Positions 1 to 8,191 are shown, numbered from the stretch's first letter. The stretch is 18,332 nucleotides of DNA from Armatimonadota bacterium (GCA_016868955.1 VGFF01000035.1:1-18332); one strand, 5' to 3'. Notes: generated from the letters alone by a model not told the origin. Made by a program: numbers and translations.

Positions 1-849
1 GCGCAGCGTGCGCGACACGCGGGGGCGGGCCCGCGTTGCCACGGCGCTGACGAGGGCGTTGATGCACGATGTCGCCGCCGCGTACGAGTTGTGGAAGCTC
101 TGTGACGCGACCGACGTCTGGATCGCGTGCTCGGCGAAGCGGGCCGCCGGCGCCATGATCGAGTCGCAGATCACGATCGTCGTGACGTCCCGCTGCTTCG
201 CGATCTGCACGAGCTCGCGCGTCGCCTTCGCGTAACGCGTGAACGCGAACGCGAGGAGAACATCCCCCTTCCTCATCCGCCGCGCTTCCTGGAACGCGAA
301 GACCTCGCCCGTGCTCATCAGCGTCGTCTCGGCACCGGTCATGTCCAAGAGGAACGAGAGCAGCCCCGCCAGATAGCGCAGGCCGCGAAAGCCGGTGACG
401 TAGATGCGACCGGCATCCTGCATCGCCTCGACCGCGCCCGCGAACGCCGCGTGATTCGCGGCGTGTTCCGCCGTCCGCTCGACGTTGTGGATGTCCTCCG
501 CGAGTACGGAACGGAAGATGTCCGAGGCCGACGAGGTCTTCGTGATCGGCAGCCGCTCGAAGCGGGCGGCCGGCCCGATCTGCGATCGGACGAACGCCTG
601 GGCCGCTTCGTGCAGCGCCGGGTAGCCGGAGTAGCCCAGCTCCCCCGCGAAGCGTACGACGACCGACTCGCTGACACCGACCGCGGCCGCGACCTTCGCG
701 GCGGGCGAGAAGGCGACGTCGTGCGTGTGGTGAACGATGTAGTCGGCGACCTTCCGGAAACTGGGTGTGAACGCAGGCGATGCTTGCCGGATGCGCTCGA
801 ATAGATCGGCGCCCTCCGCAGCGTAGGACGTCGATACTTTCGTCTCCAC
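1..849 (-). CDS. RpiR/MurR-family transcriptional regulator (HTH plus SIS), 3' end cut by window edge
   Basis: Likely a ligand-responsive repressor of the divergent operon. Read on the minus strand from a GTG start at 849, the frame stays open for 283 codons to the window edge. Residues about 15-85 match the RpiR N-terminal helix-turn-helix: the segment SPAAKVAAAVGVSESVVVRF is followed by a GELGYSGYPAL turn. Residues about 135-270 form a SIS domain, including RIYVTGFRGLRYLAGLLSF, a KGDVLLAFAFTRY strand-loop and a TTIVICDS strand. SIS domains in this family usually bind phosphosugars or similar small ligands. The start is chosen because AGGAG lies 6 bases upstream and the protein begins just before the HTH domain. 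Family members are about 280-300 residues, so only a few residues should be missing. Its divergent position and the palindromes between the genes suggest it controls the operon, though this is inferred. Confidence 0.9.
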   Translation of the reverse strand, partial: METKVSTSYAAEGADLFERIRQASPAFTPSFRKVADYIVHHTHDVAFSPAAKVAAAVGVSESVVVRFAGELGYSGYPALHEAAQAFVRSQIGPAARFERLPITKTSSASDIFRSVLAEDIHNVERTAEHAANHAAFAGAVEAMQDAGRIYVTGFRGLRYLAGLLSFLLDMTGAETTLMSTGEVFAFQEARRMRKGDVLLAFAFTRYAKATRELVQIAKQRDVTTIVICDSIMAPAARFAEHAIQTSVASQSFHNSYAAATSCINALVSAVATRARPRVSRTLR

Positions 850-855
850 GGACTG

Positions 856-860
856 CTCCT
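856..860 (-). promoter_or_regulatory. Ribosome binding site of the RpiR regulator
   Basis: On the minus strand this reads AGGAG, 6 bases before the GTG at 849. It decides the non-ATG start of the regulator gene. Confidence 0.7.
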
Positions 861-926
861 GGCGTGTAGGAACCGCGTCCGGCGCGCAGCCGCGACGGCA
901 ATGAATGTGTTTAACTACCCGCTTCG

Positions 927-944
927 TTGCAGGATATCCTGCAA
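927..944. promoter_or_regulatory. 18-bp perfect palindrome, candidate operator
   Basis: TTGCAGGATATCCTGCAA is fully self-complementary, with no spacer. It lies 78 bases from the regulator start and 48 bases from the hydantoinase start. A dyad of this size between a divergent HTH regulator and its likely target suits an operator for a dimeric repressor. Binding by the RpiR protein is inferred. Confidence 0.6.
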
Positions 945-967
945 GCCGGTCGGAATTCCGACCGGCT
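944..967. promoter_or_regulatory. 24-bp perfect palindrome, second operator or 5'-leader hairpin
   Basis: The left arm AGCCGGTCGGAA is followed directly by its exact reverse complement. It shares base 944 with the preceding palindrome, and the two centres are 20 bp apart, close to two helical turns. In RNA it would make a 10-bp stem with an AAUU loop, ending 11 bases before the Shine-Dalgarno site of the first operon gene. It could therefore be a second operator or a leader hairpin affecting mRNA stability or translation. No U-tract follows, so a terminator is unlikely. Confidence 0.55.
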
Positions 968-978
968 GACAGTTCGCC

Positions 979-983
979 AGGAG
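979..983 (+). promoter_or_regulatory. Ribosome binding site fixing the hydantoinase start
   Basis: AGGAG lies 8 bases before the ATG at 992. It favours that start over an in-frame GTG at 905, which would translate through both palindromes. Confidence 0.7.
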
Positions 984-991
984 TGATAATC

Positions 992-3900
992 ATGACATTG
1001 CGCATCGGAGTCGACGTCGGGGGCACGTTCACCGATTTCGTCGCCTACGACACGCAGACCGGCGCGTTGCACGAGCACAAACTGTTGACGACGCCGCAGG
1101 ACCCGGCGGCGGCGATTCTGCAAGGGATCCGCGAGATGCTCGCGAACGGCGGCTACGAGCCGGAAGCCGTGGCCGAAGCCGAGATCCTGCACGGCACGAC
1201 GCTCGTGACGAACGCGCTCATCGAGCGGAAGGGCCGCCCGATCGCGCTCCTCGTCACCGAAGGCGCCCGCGACGTCATCGAGACGGGGCGCGAGAACCGC
1301 TACGACCCGTACGATCGGATGCTCGTCCGCCCGGCGCCGCTCGTTCCCCGTGGACTCCGGCGCGAAATATCCGAACGGATGATCGCCGGCGGCAAGGTCC
1401 ACCGCCCGCTCGATCGCGACCAGGCCGCGCGCGCGCTGCACGGCCTCGCCGCCGAGGGCGTCGAGGCCGTGGCCGTCAGCTTCCTTCACAGCTACGTGAA
1501 CCCGGCGCACGAGCGCGCGGTGCGCGAGATCGCCGAGTCCTTGGGACTGCGGCTGTACCTGAGTTTGTCCTCCGACGTAGCGCCGGAAATCGGCGAGCTG
1601 GAACGGACGATGACGACGGCCGCGAACGCCTACATCCAGCCGATCGTCGACAGCTACCTGCGCAACCTCTTGGAGCAGCTGCGCCGCGTGGGCCACCGCG
1701 GGCGGTTCTTCCTCATGTGGTCCGACGGTGGCCTCGCGTCCGTGGAGTCGACGCTGCGCGCGCCGGTGCGGCTCCTCGAGTCGGGGCCGGCGGCCGGCGC
1801 GCTTGCGGCCGGGCACTTCGCCGCGCGCATGGCGTTCGACCGCGTCATCGCGTTCGACATGGGCGGCACGACCGCGAAGATCTGCCTCGTGCGCGACGCG
1901 CGGCCGTCCCGCACTGATTCGTTCGAGGTCGGCCGCGTCCACCTCAACAAGCACGGCAGCGGCACGCCGCTGCGCGTCCCGAGCATTCACATGCTCGAGA
2001 TCGGCGCCGGCGGCGGCAGCTTGGCGCAGATCGACTCGCTGGGGCTGCTCAAGGTCGGACCGCAGAGCGCCGGCGCGAATCCGGGACCCGCATGCTACGG
2101 ATTGGGCGGGGCCGAGGCGACGGTCACGGACGCTAACCTCCTGCTGGGTTATCTGTCCCCCGACAAGTCCCTCGCCGGCGGCGTGACGATCGACGTAGAT
2201 CGCGCCCGGGCCGCGTTCGCAGCGCTCGGGGAGCGGCTGGAGATGCCGGCCGACGAGGTCGCGTTCGGCGCCCGCCGCATCGTCACCGAGAACATGGCGC
2301 AAGCCGTGAAGCTCCACGTCACGGAGCGCGGCGAGGATCCGCGCGAGTACACGCTGATGGCGTTCGGCGGCGCGGCGCCCCTCCACGCATACGACGTGGC
2401 GCAATCGCTGGGCATTCGCCGCGTCGTGATCCCGCGCGGCGCAGGCGTGCTGTCGGCGTTCGGGTTCCTCACCGCTCATATCGGTCTCGAGCTCGTGCAG
2501 ACGTTCATCGGCTCGCTCAAGACGCTCGATACCGCGGCCCTGCGGGCGACGCTGCTCGACCTGCGCGCCCGCGCCGTGGAAGCGCTCGCGTCGGCCGGCG
2601 TCGCGGAGGATCAGGGCCGGTTCCAATTCATCCTCGACATGCGGTACCAAGGGCAGGGCTACGAGATCCAAGTTCCCCTCGGCGCGACGATCGACGTCGA
2701 GCCCGAGCGCCTCGCGACCGCGTTCACGAAAGCCTACGAAGAGCGGTACGGCGTCGTTCACGACGGGACGCACGAGATTCGCGCCTGCCGCCTGCGGGCG
2801 GAGGGCCCCGACCCGCGCATGCGGTCGCGCGAAGCGGACTTACCCTCGGGCAAGAGCGCCACGGCCAGGCGCCGCATCTGGGTCTCCGAGCGCAGCGACT
2901 GGGTCGAGGCCACGGTGATGCCGATGACCGCGGTTCGCCCCGGAAAGACATATGCCGGCCCGCTGCTCGTCGAGGGCGATCACACGACCGTCGTCGTCGG
3001 CCCGACCGGTACCCTGACCGCCGACGCGCACGGCGAGTTGATCATGGACATTCCGCGGCCGGCGGCCGCCGCGTTGAAGGATACGGGCGCCAAGCTCGAT
3101 CCCGTCGACTTGGAGATCATTTTGGCGCGGCTGCGCTCGATCGCCGACGAGGCCGACATCGCGCTGCTGCGGACGGCGTTCAGCAGCGTCGTCCGCGACG
3201 GCAAGGACTACTCGCTGATCATCTCCGACACCAAGGGGAACTGCCTGGCACTGCCCACGGAGTGCATGCCGTTGTTCGTTACGACGCTGCCCCGCACGGT
3301 CAGTATCCTCGTCGAGAAGTTTCCGATCGACACGTTGTCGCCCGGCGACATCCTTATCACGAACAACCCCTGGTACTGCGCCGGCCACAAGTCCGACGTC
3401 ACGCTCGTTTCGCCCGTATACCACAACGGCAAGGCGGTCGCGTTCGTCGGCACGATCCTGCACTTGCCCGACATCGGCGGCGTCATTGGCGACTTCCGCG
3501 CCTGGGACGTCTTCGAGGAAGGCCTGATGATCCCGCCGCTCAAGCTCTATGAGGCGGGCAAGCCGAACGAAGCGGTCTTCTCGATCCTGCGCGAGAACGT
3601 GCGCGTGCCCGAGCACGTGCTCGGCGACATCGCGTCGATGCGGGCCGCGATCGTCATCGCGACGCGGCGGCTGTTGGAGACGCTGCAGGACGCGCCGAAC
3701 CTCGATCTCAATGCCGTCTCCGACGAGATCAACTGGCGCGTGCGCGAGGCGTTCCTCGAGAAGCTGCGCGCGATCCCGAAAGGGCGGTATCACGCGGTCG
3801 TGACGACCGACGGCATCATCCACGGCGACGAGGACGCGCGGCGGCCGATTCACTTCGAGGCGACGATCGACGTCACGAATGACGGGCTCAAGATCGATTA

Positions 3901-4804
3901 CACGGGCACGGAGCGGCAACGCCCGCGGCAGCCGATCAACTGTCCGATCCCGTACACGATCTCGGACACGATCTACTCGCTGCAGTACATGCTCAACCCG
4001 GGCATCCCAAACGTCGGCCCGCAGTTCAGTCCGGTGCAGATCGTCGCGCCGGAGGGCTGCATCCTCAACGCGGTGCCGCCGGTTCCCGTGTACGCGCGCA
4101 CGCGCACGGGGCTCAACATCGCGACGCTCCTGTACTCGGCACTTGCCGACGCGGCGCCGGACCTCGTGCAGGCGGGCTGCGGCCACAACGTGATCTTCAA
4201 TCTGCACATGACGCACGAAGACGGGAGTTACGCCGATCTGTCGATGATGCCGAAAGGGGGCATGGGCGCGACCGGCGGGCGTGACGGTTGGGACGTGACG
4301 GTCTTCCCGACGAACTGCACGATGATCTCGACCGAGGTCGGCGAATCCAAGCTGCCGATCCTCATGAGCCGCGAGATGGTCTGCGACTCCGGCGGACCAG
4401 GACGCGAGCGCGGCGGCGTCGGACAGAAGGTCACGATCCACTCCCTGGCGGATCGTCCGCTGACTGGGGCATTCCGGTTGAACTTCCACGAGCACCCGCC
4501 GATCGGCTTGCGCGGCGGCCTCAATGGGGGGGCGGCGTACGTCACGATCAACGGCGCGAAGCCCGTTACGGATCCGGTATTGATCCAACCCGGCGGGTGG
4601 CTCGAGGTCCTCACCGCAGGCGGCGGCGGCATGGGCGACCCGAAGGAACGGGATCCGAAGCTCGTCCTCTCCGACGTCGATGCCGGTCTAGTCAGCCGTA
4701 ACGCTGCGCGGGAAATTTACGGCGTTGCCGTCGACGCCAGGGGGAAGCTCGACGAGCAGGGAACGCACAGGCTGCGGCAGAAACGTGACCAGGTCCATGC
4801 CTAA
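992..4804 (+). CDS. Fused HyuA-HyuB hydantoinase/5-oxoprolinase family protein
   Basis: The family carries out ATP-dependent opening of cyclic amides such as hydantoins, N-methylhydantoin or 5-oxoproline, in the cytoplasm. At 1270 residues, this protein joins the two subunits that many bacteria encode separately. The HyuA half covers about 1-690 and has the sugar-kinase/Hsp70-like phosphate loops DVGGTFTD (8-15) and DMGGTT (289-294), plus HGTTLVTNALIERKG and NPGPACYGLGG. The HyuB half runs from about 703 (DPVDLEIIL) and has NNPWYCAGHKSD (791-802), a LPDIGG segment, a PGRERGG glycine-rich turn and the typical C-terminal GGGGMGDP...RDPKLVLSDVDAG. Length is close to that of fused oxoprolinases (about 1290). 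The start at 992 has AGGAG 8 bases upstream and begins right before the first nucleotide loop. Substrate specificity cannot be read from sequence. It is first in the operon, and its stop overlaps the amidase start. Confidence 0.93.
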   Translation: MTLRIGVDVGGTFTDFVAYDTQTGALHEHKLLTTPQDPAAAILQGIREMLANGGYEPEAVAEAEILHGTTLVTNALIERKGRPIALLVTEGARDVIETGRENRYDPYDRMLVRPAPLVPRGLRREISERMIAGGKVHRPLDRDQAARALHGLAAEGVEAVAVSFLHSYVNPAHERAVREIAESLGLRLYLSLSSDVAPEIGELERTMTTAANAYIQPIVDSYLRNLLEQLRRVGHRGRFFLMWSDGGLASVESTLRAPVRLLESGPAAGALAAGHFAARMAFDRVIAFDMGGTTAKICLVRDARPSRTDSFEVGRVHLNKHGSGTPLRVPSIHMLEIGAGGGSLAQIDSLGLLKVGPQSAGANPGPACYGLGGAEATVTDANLLLGYLSPDKSLAGGVTIDVDRARAAFAALGERLEMPADEVAFGARRIVTENMAQAVKLHVTERGEDPREYTLMAFGGAAPLHAYDVAQSLGIRRVVIPRGAGVLSAFGFLTAHIGLELVQTFIGSLKTLDTAALRATLLDLRARAVEALASAGVAEDQGRFQFILDMRYQGQGYEIQVPLGATIDVEPERLATAFTKAYEERYGVVHDGTHEIRACRLRAEGPDPRMRSREADLPSGKSATARRRIWVSERSDWVEATVMPMTAVRPGKTYAGPLLVEGDHTTVVVGPTGTLTADAHGELIMDIPRPAAAALKDTGAKLDPVDLEIILARLRSIADEADIALLRTAFSSVVRDGKDYSLIISDTKGNCLALPTECMPLFVTTLPRTVSILVEKFPIDTLSPGDILITNNPWYCAGHKSDVTLVSPVYHNGKAVAFVGTILHLPDIGGVIGDFRAWDVFEEGLMIPPLKLYEAGKPNEAVFSILRENVRVPEHVLGDIASMRAAIVIATRRLLETLQDAPNLDLNAVSDEINWRVREAFLEKLRAIPKGRYHAVVTTDGIIHGDEDARRPIHFEATIDVTNDGLKIDYTGTERQRPRQPINCPIPYTISDTIYSLQYMLNPGIPNVGPQFSPVQIVAPEGCILNAVPPVPVYARTRTGLNIATLLYSALADAAPDLVQAGCGHNVIFNLHMTHEDGSYADLSMMPKGGMGATGGRDGWDVTVFPTNCTMISTEVGESKLPILMSREMVCDSGGPGRERGGVGQKVTIHSLADRPLTGAFRLNFHEHPPIGLRGGLNGGAAYVTINGAKPVTDPVLIQPGGWLEVLTAGGGGMGDPKERDPKLVLSDVDAGLVSRNAAREIYGVAVDARGKLDEQGTHRLRQKRDQVHA

Positions 4805-6218
4805 CGCCAGTTCCACCGACCTTGCCTACGCATCCGCGGCCTCCTTGTCGCGGCGCTTCGCCACCCGTGATCTGTCCCCGGTCGACGTCGTCGAGGCGCT
4901 CCTCGAGCGCATCGATGCGCACAACGATACGCTGTGCGCCTACATCACGGTCTGCCGTGAGTCGGCGCTCGCCGAAGCGAAGCAGGCCGAATCCGATATC
5001 GCTGCCGGGCGCGCGAAGGGGCCGCTGCACGGCATCCCGGTCTCCGTGAAGGACATCTGCTGGACGGAAGGCGTGCGGACGACCGGCCACTCGATGACCT
5101 TCTTCGACTTCGTGCCGAAGGAGGACGCGACTCATGTCCGCCGCCTGAAGGACGCGGGCATGATCCTCCTTGGCAAGACGAACACGACGGAGTTCGCGTG
5201 CGGTGATCTGCATCTCTTCGGCATGACGCCGACGCCTTGGGACCTGACGCGCTACAGCGGCGGATCGAGCGCCGGGTCGGCGAACGGTCTGGCGGCCGGC
5301 TTGTGCACGACGGCGATCGGCACCGACACGGGCGGCTCGATCCGCTGCCCGTCGGGATTCTGCGGCATCACCGGGCTGAAGCCGACCTTCGGTCGCGTCA
5401 GCCGCCACGGCGTCATGGTCCTCAGCTGGAGCATGGACCACGTCGGGCCCATGGCCCGCACCGCGGAGGATTGCGCGTTGGTGCTCGGCGCCATGGCCGG
5501 TTGGGATGCCAAGGACGGTACGAGCGCGCGCCAGCCCGTCGCCGACTACCTGTCGGGATTGAACAACGGTGTCAGCGGGCTCACGCTGGGCATCCCGCGC
5601 CAGCACTACTTCGAACCGGCCGAGGGCGTCGATCCCGAGGTCCTCGCGGCGGCCGAAGCGGCCGTCAAGCAGCTCGAGAAGATGGGCGCGCGCCTGCAGC
5701 CCGTGGACCTGCCGATGGCCGGCAAACTGTCGCCCGCCGGAAACGTCTTGATCATGACCGAGGCGTTCGGCCAGCATGCCGAGCGTCTGCGGACGCGCGG
5801 CGACGAGTACGGTCCCCGGGCGCGGCGGCGTATGGTCGGCGGCGCGCTGTATACGTCGGCGGAGTACCAGCAGGCCTCCCAAGTGCGCGAGTTGTGGATC
5901 CGCGACGTGGAGCGGGTCCTGCAGGCCGTCGACTCGATCGTGACCCCGACGCTTCCGATGCCGGCGTTCCCGATCTCCGTGCAGCACGCCGGACCCCCGG
6001 ACACGAGCTGGGGCACGCGCGGATTCAACCTGTCGGGACATCCCGCGATGTCCCTGCCGTGCGGCTTTACGTCGCAGGGTCTGCCGATCGGGCTGCAGAT
6101 CGCGGCGAAGGCGTTCGACGAAGCGATGATCTTCCGCGTCGCTCACGCCTACCAGCAGGCGACCGATTGGCATACGCGCCGTCCGAGCCTGCCGGCCGCC
6201 GATCCCGCGCGCAACTGA
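4797..6218 (+). CDS. Amidase-signature family hydrolase
   Basis: A 473-residue serine amidohydrolase of the GatA/AtzE/AtzF type, which cleaves linear amides or carboxyureas in the cytoplasm. The Ser-cisSer-Lys triad is intact: Lys85 in GIPVSVKD, cis-Ser157 in YSGGSSAGS and nucleophile Ser181 in GTDTGGSIR. The 24-residue spacing between the two serines is the family norm. The start codon overlaps the stop of the upstream gene (ATGCCTAA, 8 bases), so translation is probably coupled; a nearby AGG gives only a weak Shine-Dalgarno. An in-frame start at 4725 is rejected because it adds 24 unremarkable residues and a longer overlap. A GatC/AtzG-like small protein follows, suggesting a two-subunit enzyme. 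It may act on the carbamoyl or amide product of the hydantoinase, which is inferred. Confidence 0.92.
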   Translation: MPNASSTDLAYASAASLSRRFATRDLSPVDVVEALLERIDAHNDTLCAYITVCRESALAEAKQAESDIAAGRAKGPLHGIPVSVKDICWTEGVRTTGHSMTFFDFVPKEDATHVRRLKDAGMILLGKTNTTEFACGDLHLFGMTPTPWDLTRYSGGSSAGSANGLAAGLCTTAIGTDTGGSIRCPSGFCGITGLKPTFGRVSRHGVMVLSWSMDHVGPMARTAEDCALVLGAMAGWDAKDGTSARQPVADYLSGLNNGVSGLTLGIPRQHYFEPAEGVDPEVLAAAEAAVKQLEKMGARLQPVDLPMAGKLSPAGNVLIMTEAFGQHAERLRTRGDEYGPRARRRMVGGALYTSAEYQQASQVRELWIRDVERVLQAVDSIVTPTLPMPAFPISVQHAGPPDTSWGTRGFNLSGHPAMSLPCGFTSQGLPIGLQIAAKAFDEAMIFRVAHAYQQATDWHTRRPSLPAADPARN

Positions 6219-6232
6219 GGAGCGATCTTCCT

Positions 6233-6460
6233 ATGGTGGACGTCAATCTCGACTGGGTCCGGCAGGAACTGAAGAACCAAGACATTCGGCTATCCGAAGA
6301 AGAGATCGGCATCATCCGAGACCAGTTGGCGAAGACGAAGACGGAGCTCGTCCAGATCCGTCCGGTTCACACCGAAGGCGTAGAACCCGTCTATCGGCTC
6401 TCGCCGCCGGGAGTCCCGACTGCAGATCGTCCAGGGAGGGATACGCAAGATGAGAAATAG
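6233..6460 (+). CDS. Small GatC/AtzG-like protein, probable amidase partner
   Basis: A 75-residue soluble protein. Residues 20-52 read like the GatC pattern: RLSEEEIGIIRDQL, then a short helix, then HTEGVEPVYRL, which parallels the 'dTegVeP' turn of GatC. In GatCAB and the cyanuric-acid enzyme pair AtzE-AtzG, such small proteins wrap around the amidase subunit and stabilise it. Here it lies 14 bases after the amidase stop, with AGGAG 10 bases before its ATG, the same pairing as in those systems. Its length is nearer to AtzG (about 70) than GatC (about 95). The tail (about 55-75) is charged and proline-rich and looks disordered. It overlaps the next gene by 11 bases. The similarity is short and judged by eye. 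Confidence 0.7.
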   Translation: MVDVNLDWVRQELKNQDIRLSEEEIGIIRDQLAKTKTELVQIRPVHTEGVEPVYRLSPPGVPTADRPGRDTQDEK

Positions 6461-8060
6461 ACCCTTGCTGCTCGTCGTCATCGGCGCACTCATCGGCGCC
6501 ATAGCGATCGGAACCACGGGCCCCGCGAGCGGTGCGCCGGCCGGACCCACGCCCGGCGGTCAGATCAGCTACGCAACGAACCGCGAGCCGGACATGCTCG
6601 ACGTCAACGTCGGCTCGTCCCGCTATGACCGGTGGGTCACCGCGAGCATCTATGACCAGCTGCTCGCGATGGACCAATCGGGCAAGATCCTGCCGTGGCT
6701 CGCCGAGAAGTGGTCCGTTTCCGGCGACGGTCGCGTCTACACGCTAAACCTCAAGCGGGGCGTGGAGTTCCACGACGGCACGCCGTTCAACGCCGAAGCG
6801 GTGAAGTTCAACTTCGACCGCATCATGGACCCCGCGACGAAGAGCACGAGCGCGATCGGGTTGCTCGGCGAGTACGATAAGACCGAGGTCGTGGATCCGC
6901 AGACGGTGCGCGTCGCGTTCAAGCGCCCGCACCCCGGGTTCCTCACCAACCTGACGGATGTCACGCTCGGCATCCAGTCACCGACCGCGATCCGCCGGTC
7001 CGGCGCCGACTACGTCCGTAACCCCGTCGGCACCGGGCCGTTCATGTTCAAGGAATGGATCCGCCGCGACCGCATCGTCCTCGTGCGGAACCCGAAGTAC
7101 CAGTGGGCGCCGCCGTGGTCGTCGAATCGCGGCCCGGCCTACCTTGAGCAGGTCACGATCCGCATGATCCCCGAGGACGGCTCGCGCGTCGCCGGCTTCG
7201 AGAGCGGCCAGCTCGACGGCATCGGCCGCGTGCCGCCGCAGAACGCGACGACGCTGCGCATCGACAAGCGCTGGGTCGTCAACAACGTCGTCCTGCCCGG
7301 CACTGGCGTGCAGCTCGTCGTCAACGGAAACCGCGCGCCGACGGACGACATCGCGATGCGCCGCGCGCTCGAGCACATGATGAACACCGATGAGGGGTCG
7401 CGCATCGCGTACTTCTCGCAATGGTTCCCGCACCGCGGGTCGGTGTTGTCGTCGAACAACCCGTACTTCGAGAACACGTCGAAGATGTACCCCTTCAATC
7501 AACAGCGCGCGGACCAGCTGCTGGAAGAGGGCGGCTGGCGCCGCGGACCCGACGGCATCCGCGTGAAGAACAACGTGCGCGCTCGCCTCGTCTACATCGG
7601 CTTCCCGAGTATCGAGACGACGCGCACCATGGAGTGGATGGGCGCGAACCTGCGCCGCATCGGTGTCGAGCTGACGATCCGCGAGCTCGACACCGGAGCG
7701 ATCCACCGCGCGCGACAAGCTGGCGAGCACAACCTCGCGCACTTGACGTTCATCTTCCTCGACCCCGGCTTCCTGCGGACCCTCTACCACTCCGAGGGCT
7801 CGGGACGAGGGTGGAACTTCTACCATACGAAGGACGCGCAGATCGACCAGGCGCTGGAGCAGGGCCAAGTCGAGGCGAATTTGCAGCGCCGCGAGCAGAT
7901 CTTCCGTGATTTTCAGAAGCGCATGATGGAGCAGGCGTTCATCATCCCGATCGTCTATCAGCACCAGACGTCGGCGGTGAAGGCGCAGCTCGCAGGGTTC
8001 ACGTTGTACCCCGTGCTGGGCGAGTACCCGTACTTCCAATCCGCTTACCTGCGCCGCTGA
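6450..8060 (+). CDS. ABC importer substrate-binding protein, family 5 (peptide/nickel type)
   Basis: A 536-residue periplasmic receptor that should capture the imported compound. Residues 1-29 form a signal peptide: a short basic start, a hydrophobic core LLLVVIGALIGAIAI and probable cleavage after SGA (27-29). No lipobox cysteine is present, so the protein is probably free in a periplasm. The mature part has the SBP_bac_5 hallmark, YTLNLKRGVEFHDGTPF followed by AEAVKFNFDRI, and its length is usual for the family. Members bind di- and oligopeptides, opines, glutathione, nickel or other small molecules, so the substrate is open. A GGAGG-type site lies 10 bases before the ATG, and the start overlaps the preceding small gene by 11 bases. 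A strong hairpin follows the gene. Confidence 0.92.
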   Translation: MRNRPLLLVVIGALIGAIAIGTTGPASGAPAGPTPGGQISYATNREPDMLDVNVGSSRYDRWVTASIYDQLLAMDQSGKILPWLAEKWSVSGDGRVYTLNLKRGVEFHDGTPFNAEAVKFNFDRIMDPATKSTSAIGLLGEYDKTEVVDPQTVRVAFKRPHPGFLTNLTDVTLGIQSPTAIRRSGADYVRNPVGTGPFMFKEWIRRDRIVLVRNPKYQWAPPWSSNRGPAYLEQVTIRMIPEDGSRVAGFESGQLDGIGRVPPQNATTLRIDKRWVVNNVVLPGTGVQLVVNGNRAPTDDIAMRRALEHMMNTDEGSRIAYFSQWFPHRGSVLSSNNPYFENTSKMYPFNQQRADQLLEEGGWRRGPDGIRVKNNVRARLVYIGFPSIETTRTMEWMGANLRRIGVELTIRELDTGAIHRARQAGEHNLAHLTFIFLDPGFLRTLYHSEGSGRGWNFYHTKDAQIDQALEQGQVEANLQRREQIFRDFQKRMMEQAFIIPIVYQHQTSAVKAQLAGFTLYPVLGEYPYFQSAYLRR

Positions 8061-8095
8061 TCCGCACGCGGGACAAGTAGGGCATGAGCTATCGC

Positions 8096-8132
8096 GCGCG
8101 GGCCGAGGGAGCGACGCTCCGTCGGCCCGCGC
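8096..8132 (+). repeat. Strong intercistronic hairpin between binding protein and permease genes
   Basis: Arms GCGCGGGCCGA (8096-8106) and TCGGCCCGCGC (8122-8132) pair perfectly. After one G-G mismatch (8107/8121) the stem continues inward with GGAGCG/CGCTCC. No T-run follows, so it is not a standard terminator. In many ABC operons a hairpin at this position protects the upstream message or thins transcription, giving more binding protein than permease. That role is inferred. Confidence 0.65.
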
Positions 8133-8191
8133 CGCTCCACTCGGGCGCGCCGTATCGGCCGCTCGAACCACAGCCATAAACCGAGGACCGC

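Larger units (their letters stand above)
850..991. promoter_or_regulatory. Divergent control region between the regulator and the operon
   Basis: This gap separates the minus-strand RpiR gene from the plus-strand hydantoinase gene, so both promoters should lie here or just inside. The stretch around 901-916 is the most A/T-rich part of a very GC-rich window and is a plausible promoter core, but I see no convincing -35/-10 pair on either strand. Two perfect palindromes (927-944 and 944-967) fill the middle of the operon-proximal half. Confidence 0.6.

Noticed and set aside
127..804. Plus-strand frame of 225 codons over the regulator gene
   Set aside because: The minus strand encodes a clear HTH-SIS regulator here; the plus-strand product is Arg-rich and unlike any family.
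944..967. Second palindrome as a rho-independent terminator
   Set aside because: No T-run follows on either strand, and no plus-strand gene ends upstream of it.
985..990. GATAAT as a -10 promoter box
   Set aside because: It lies between the Shine-Dalgarno site and the ATG at 992, has no -35 partner at proper spacing, and would yield a leaderless message that wastes a good ribosome site.
905..991. N-terminal extension of the hydantoinase from 905
   Set aside because: It would translate through both palindromes, has no Shine-Dalgarno and adds residues not typical of the family; 992 has AGGAG and starts right at the conserved domain.
911..2773. Long open frame on the minus strand (620 codons) under the hydantoinase gene
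   Set aside because: It is Arg/Ala/Asp/His-rich, matches no family I know, and is the antisense shadow expected in GC-rich DNA opposite a well-supported gene.
2840..4588. Long minus-strand frame (582 codons) opposite the HyuB half
   Set aside because: Same low-complexity Arg/Asp/Val/His composition, with no recognisable domain; a GC-bias shadow.
4692..6173. Long minus-strand frame (493 codons) opposite the amidase
   Set aside because: The amidase has an intact catalytic triad on the plus strand; the antisense product looks random.
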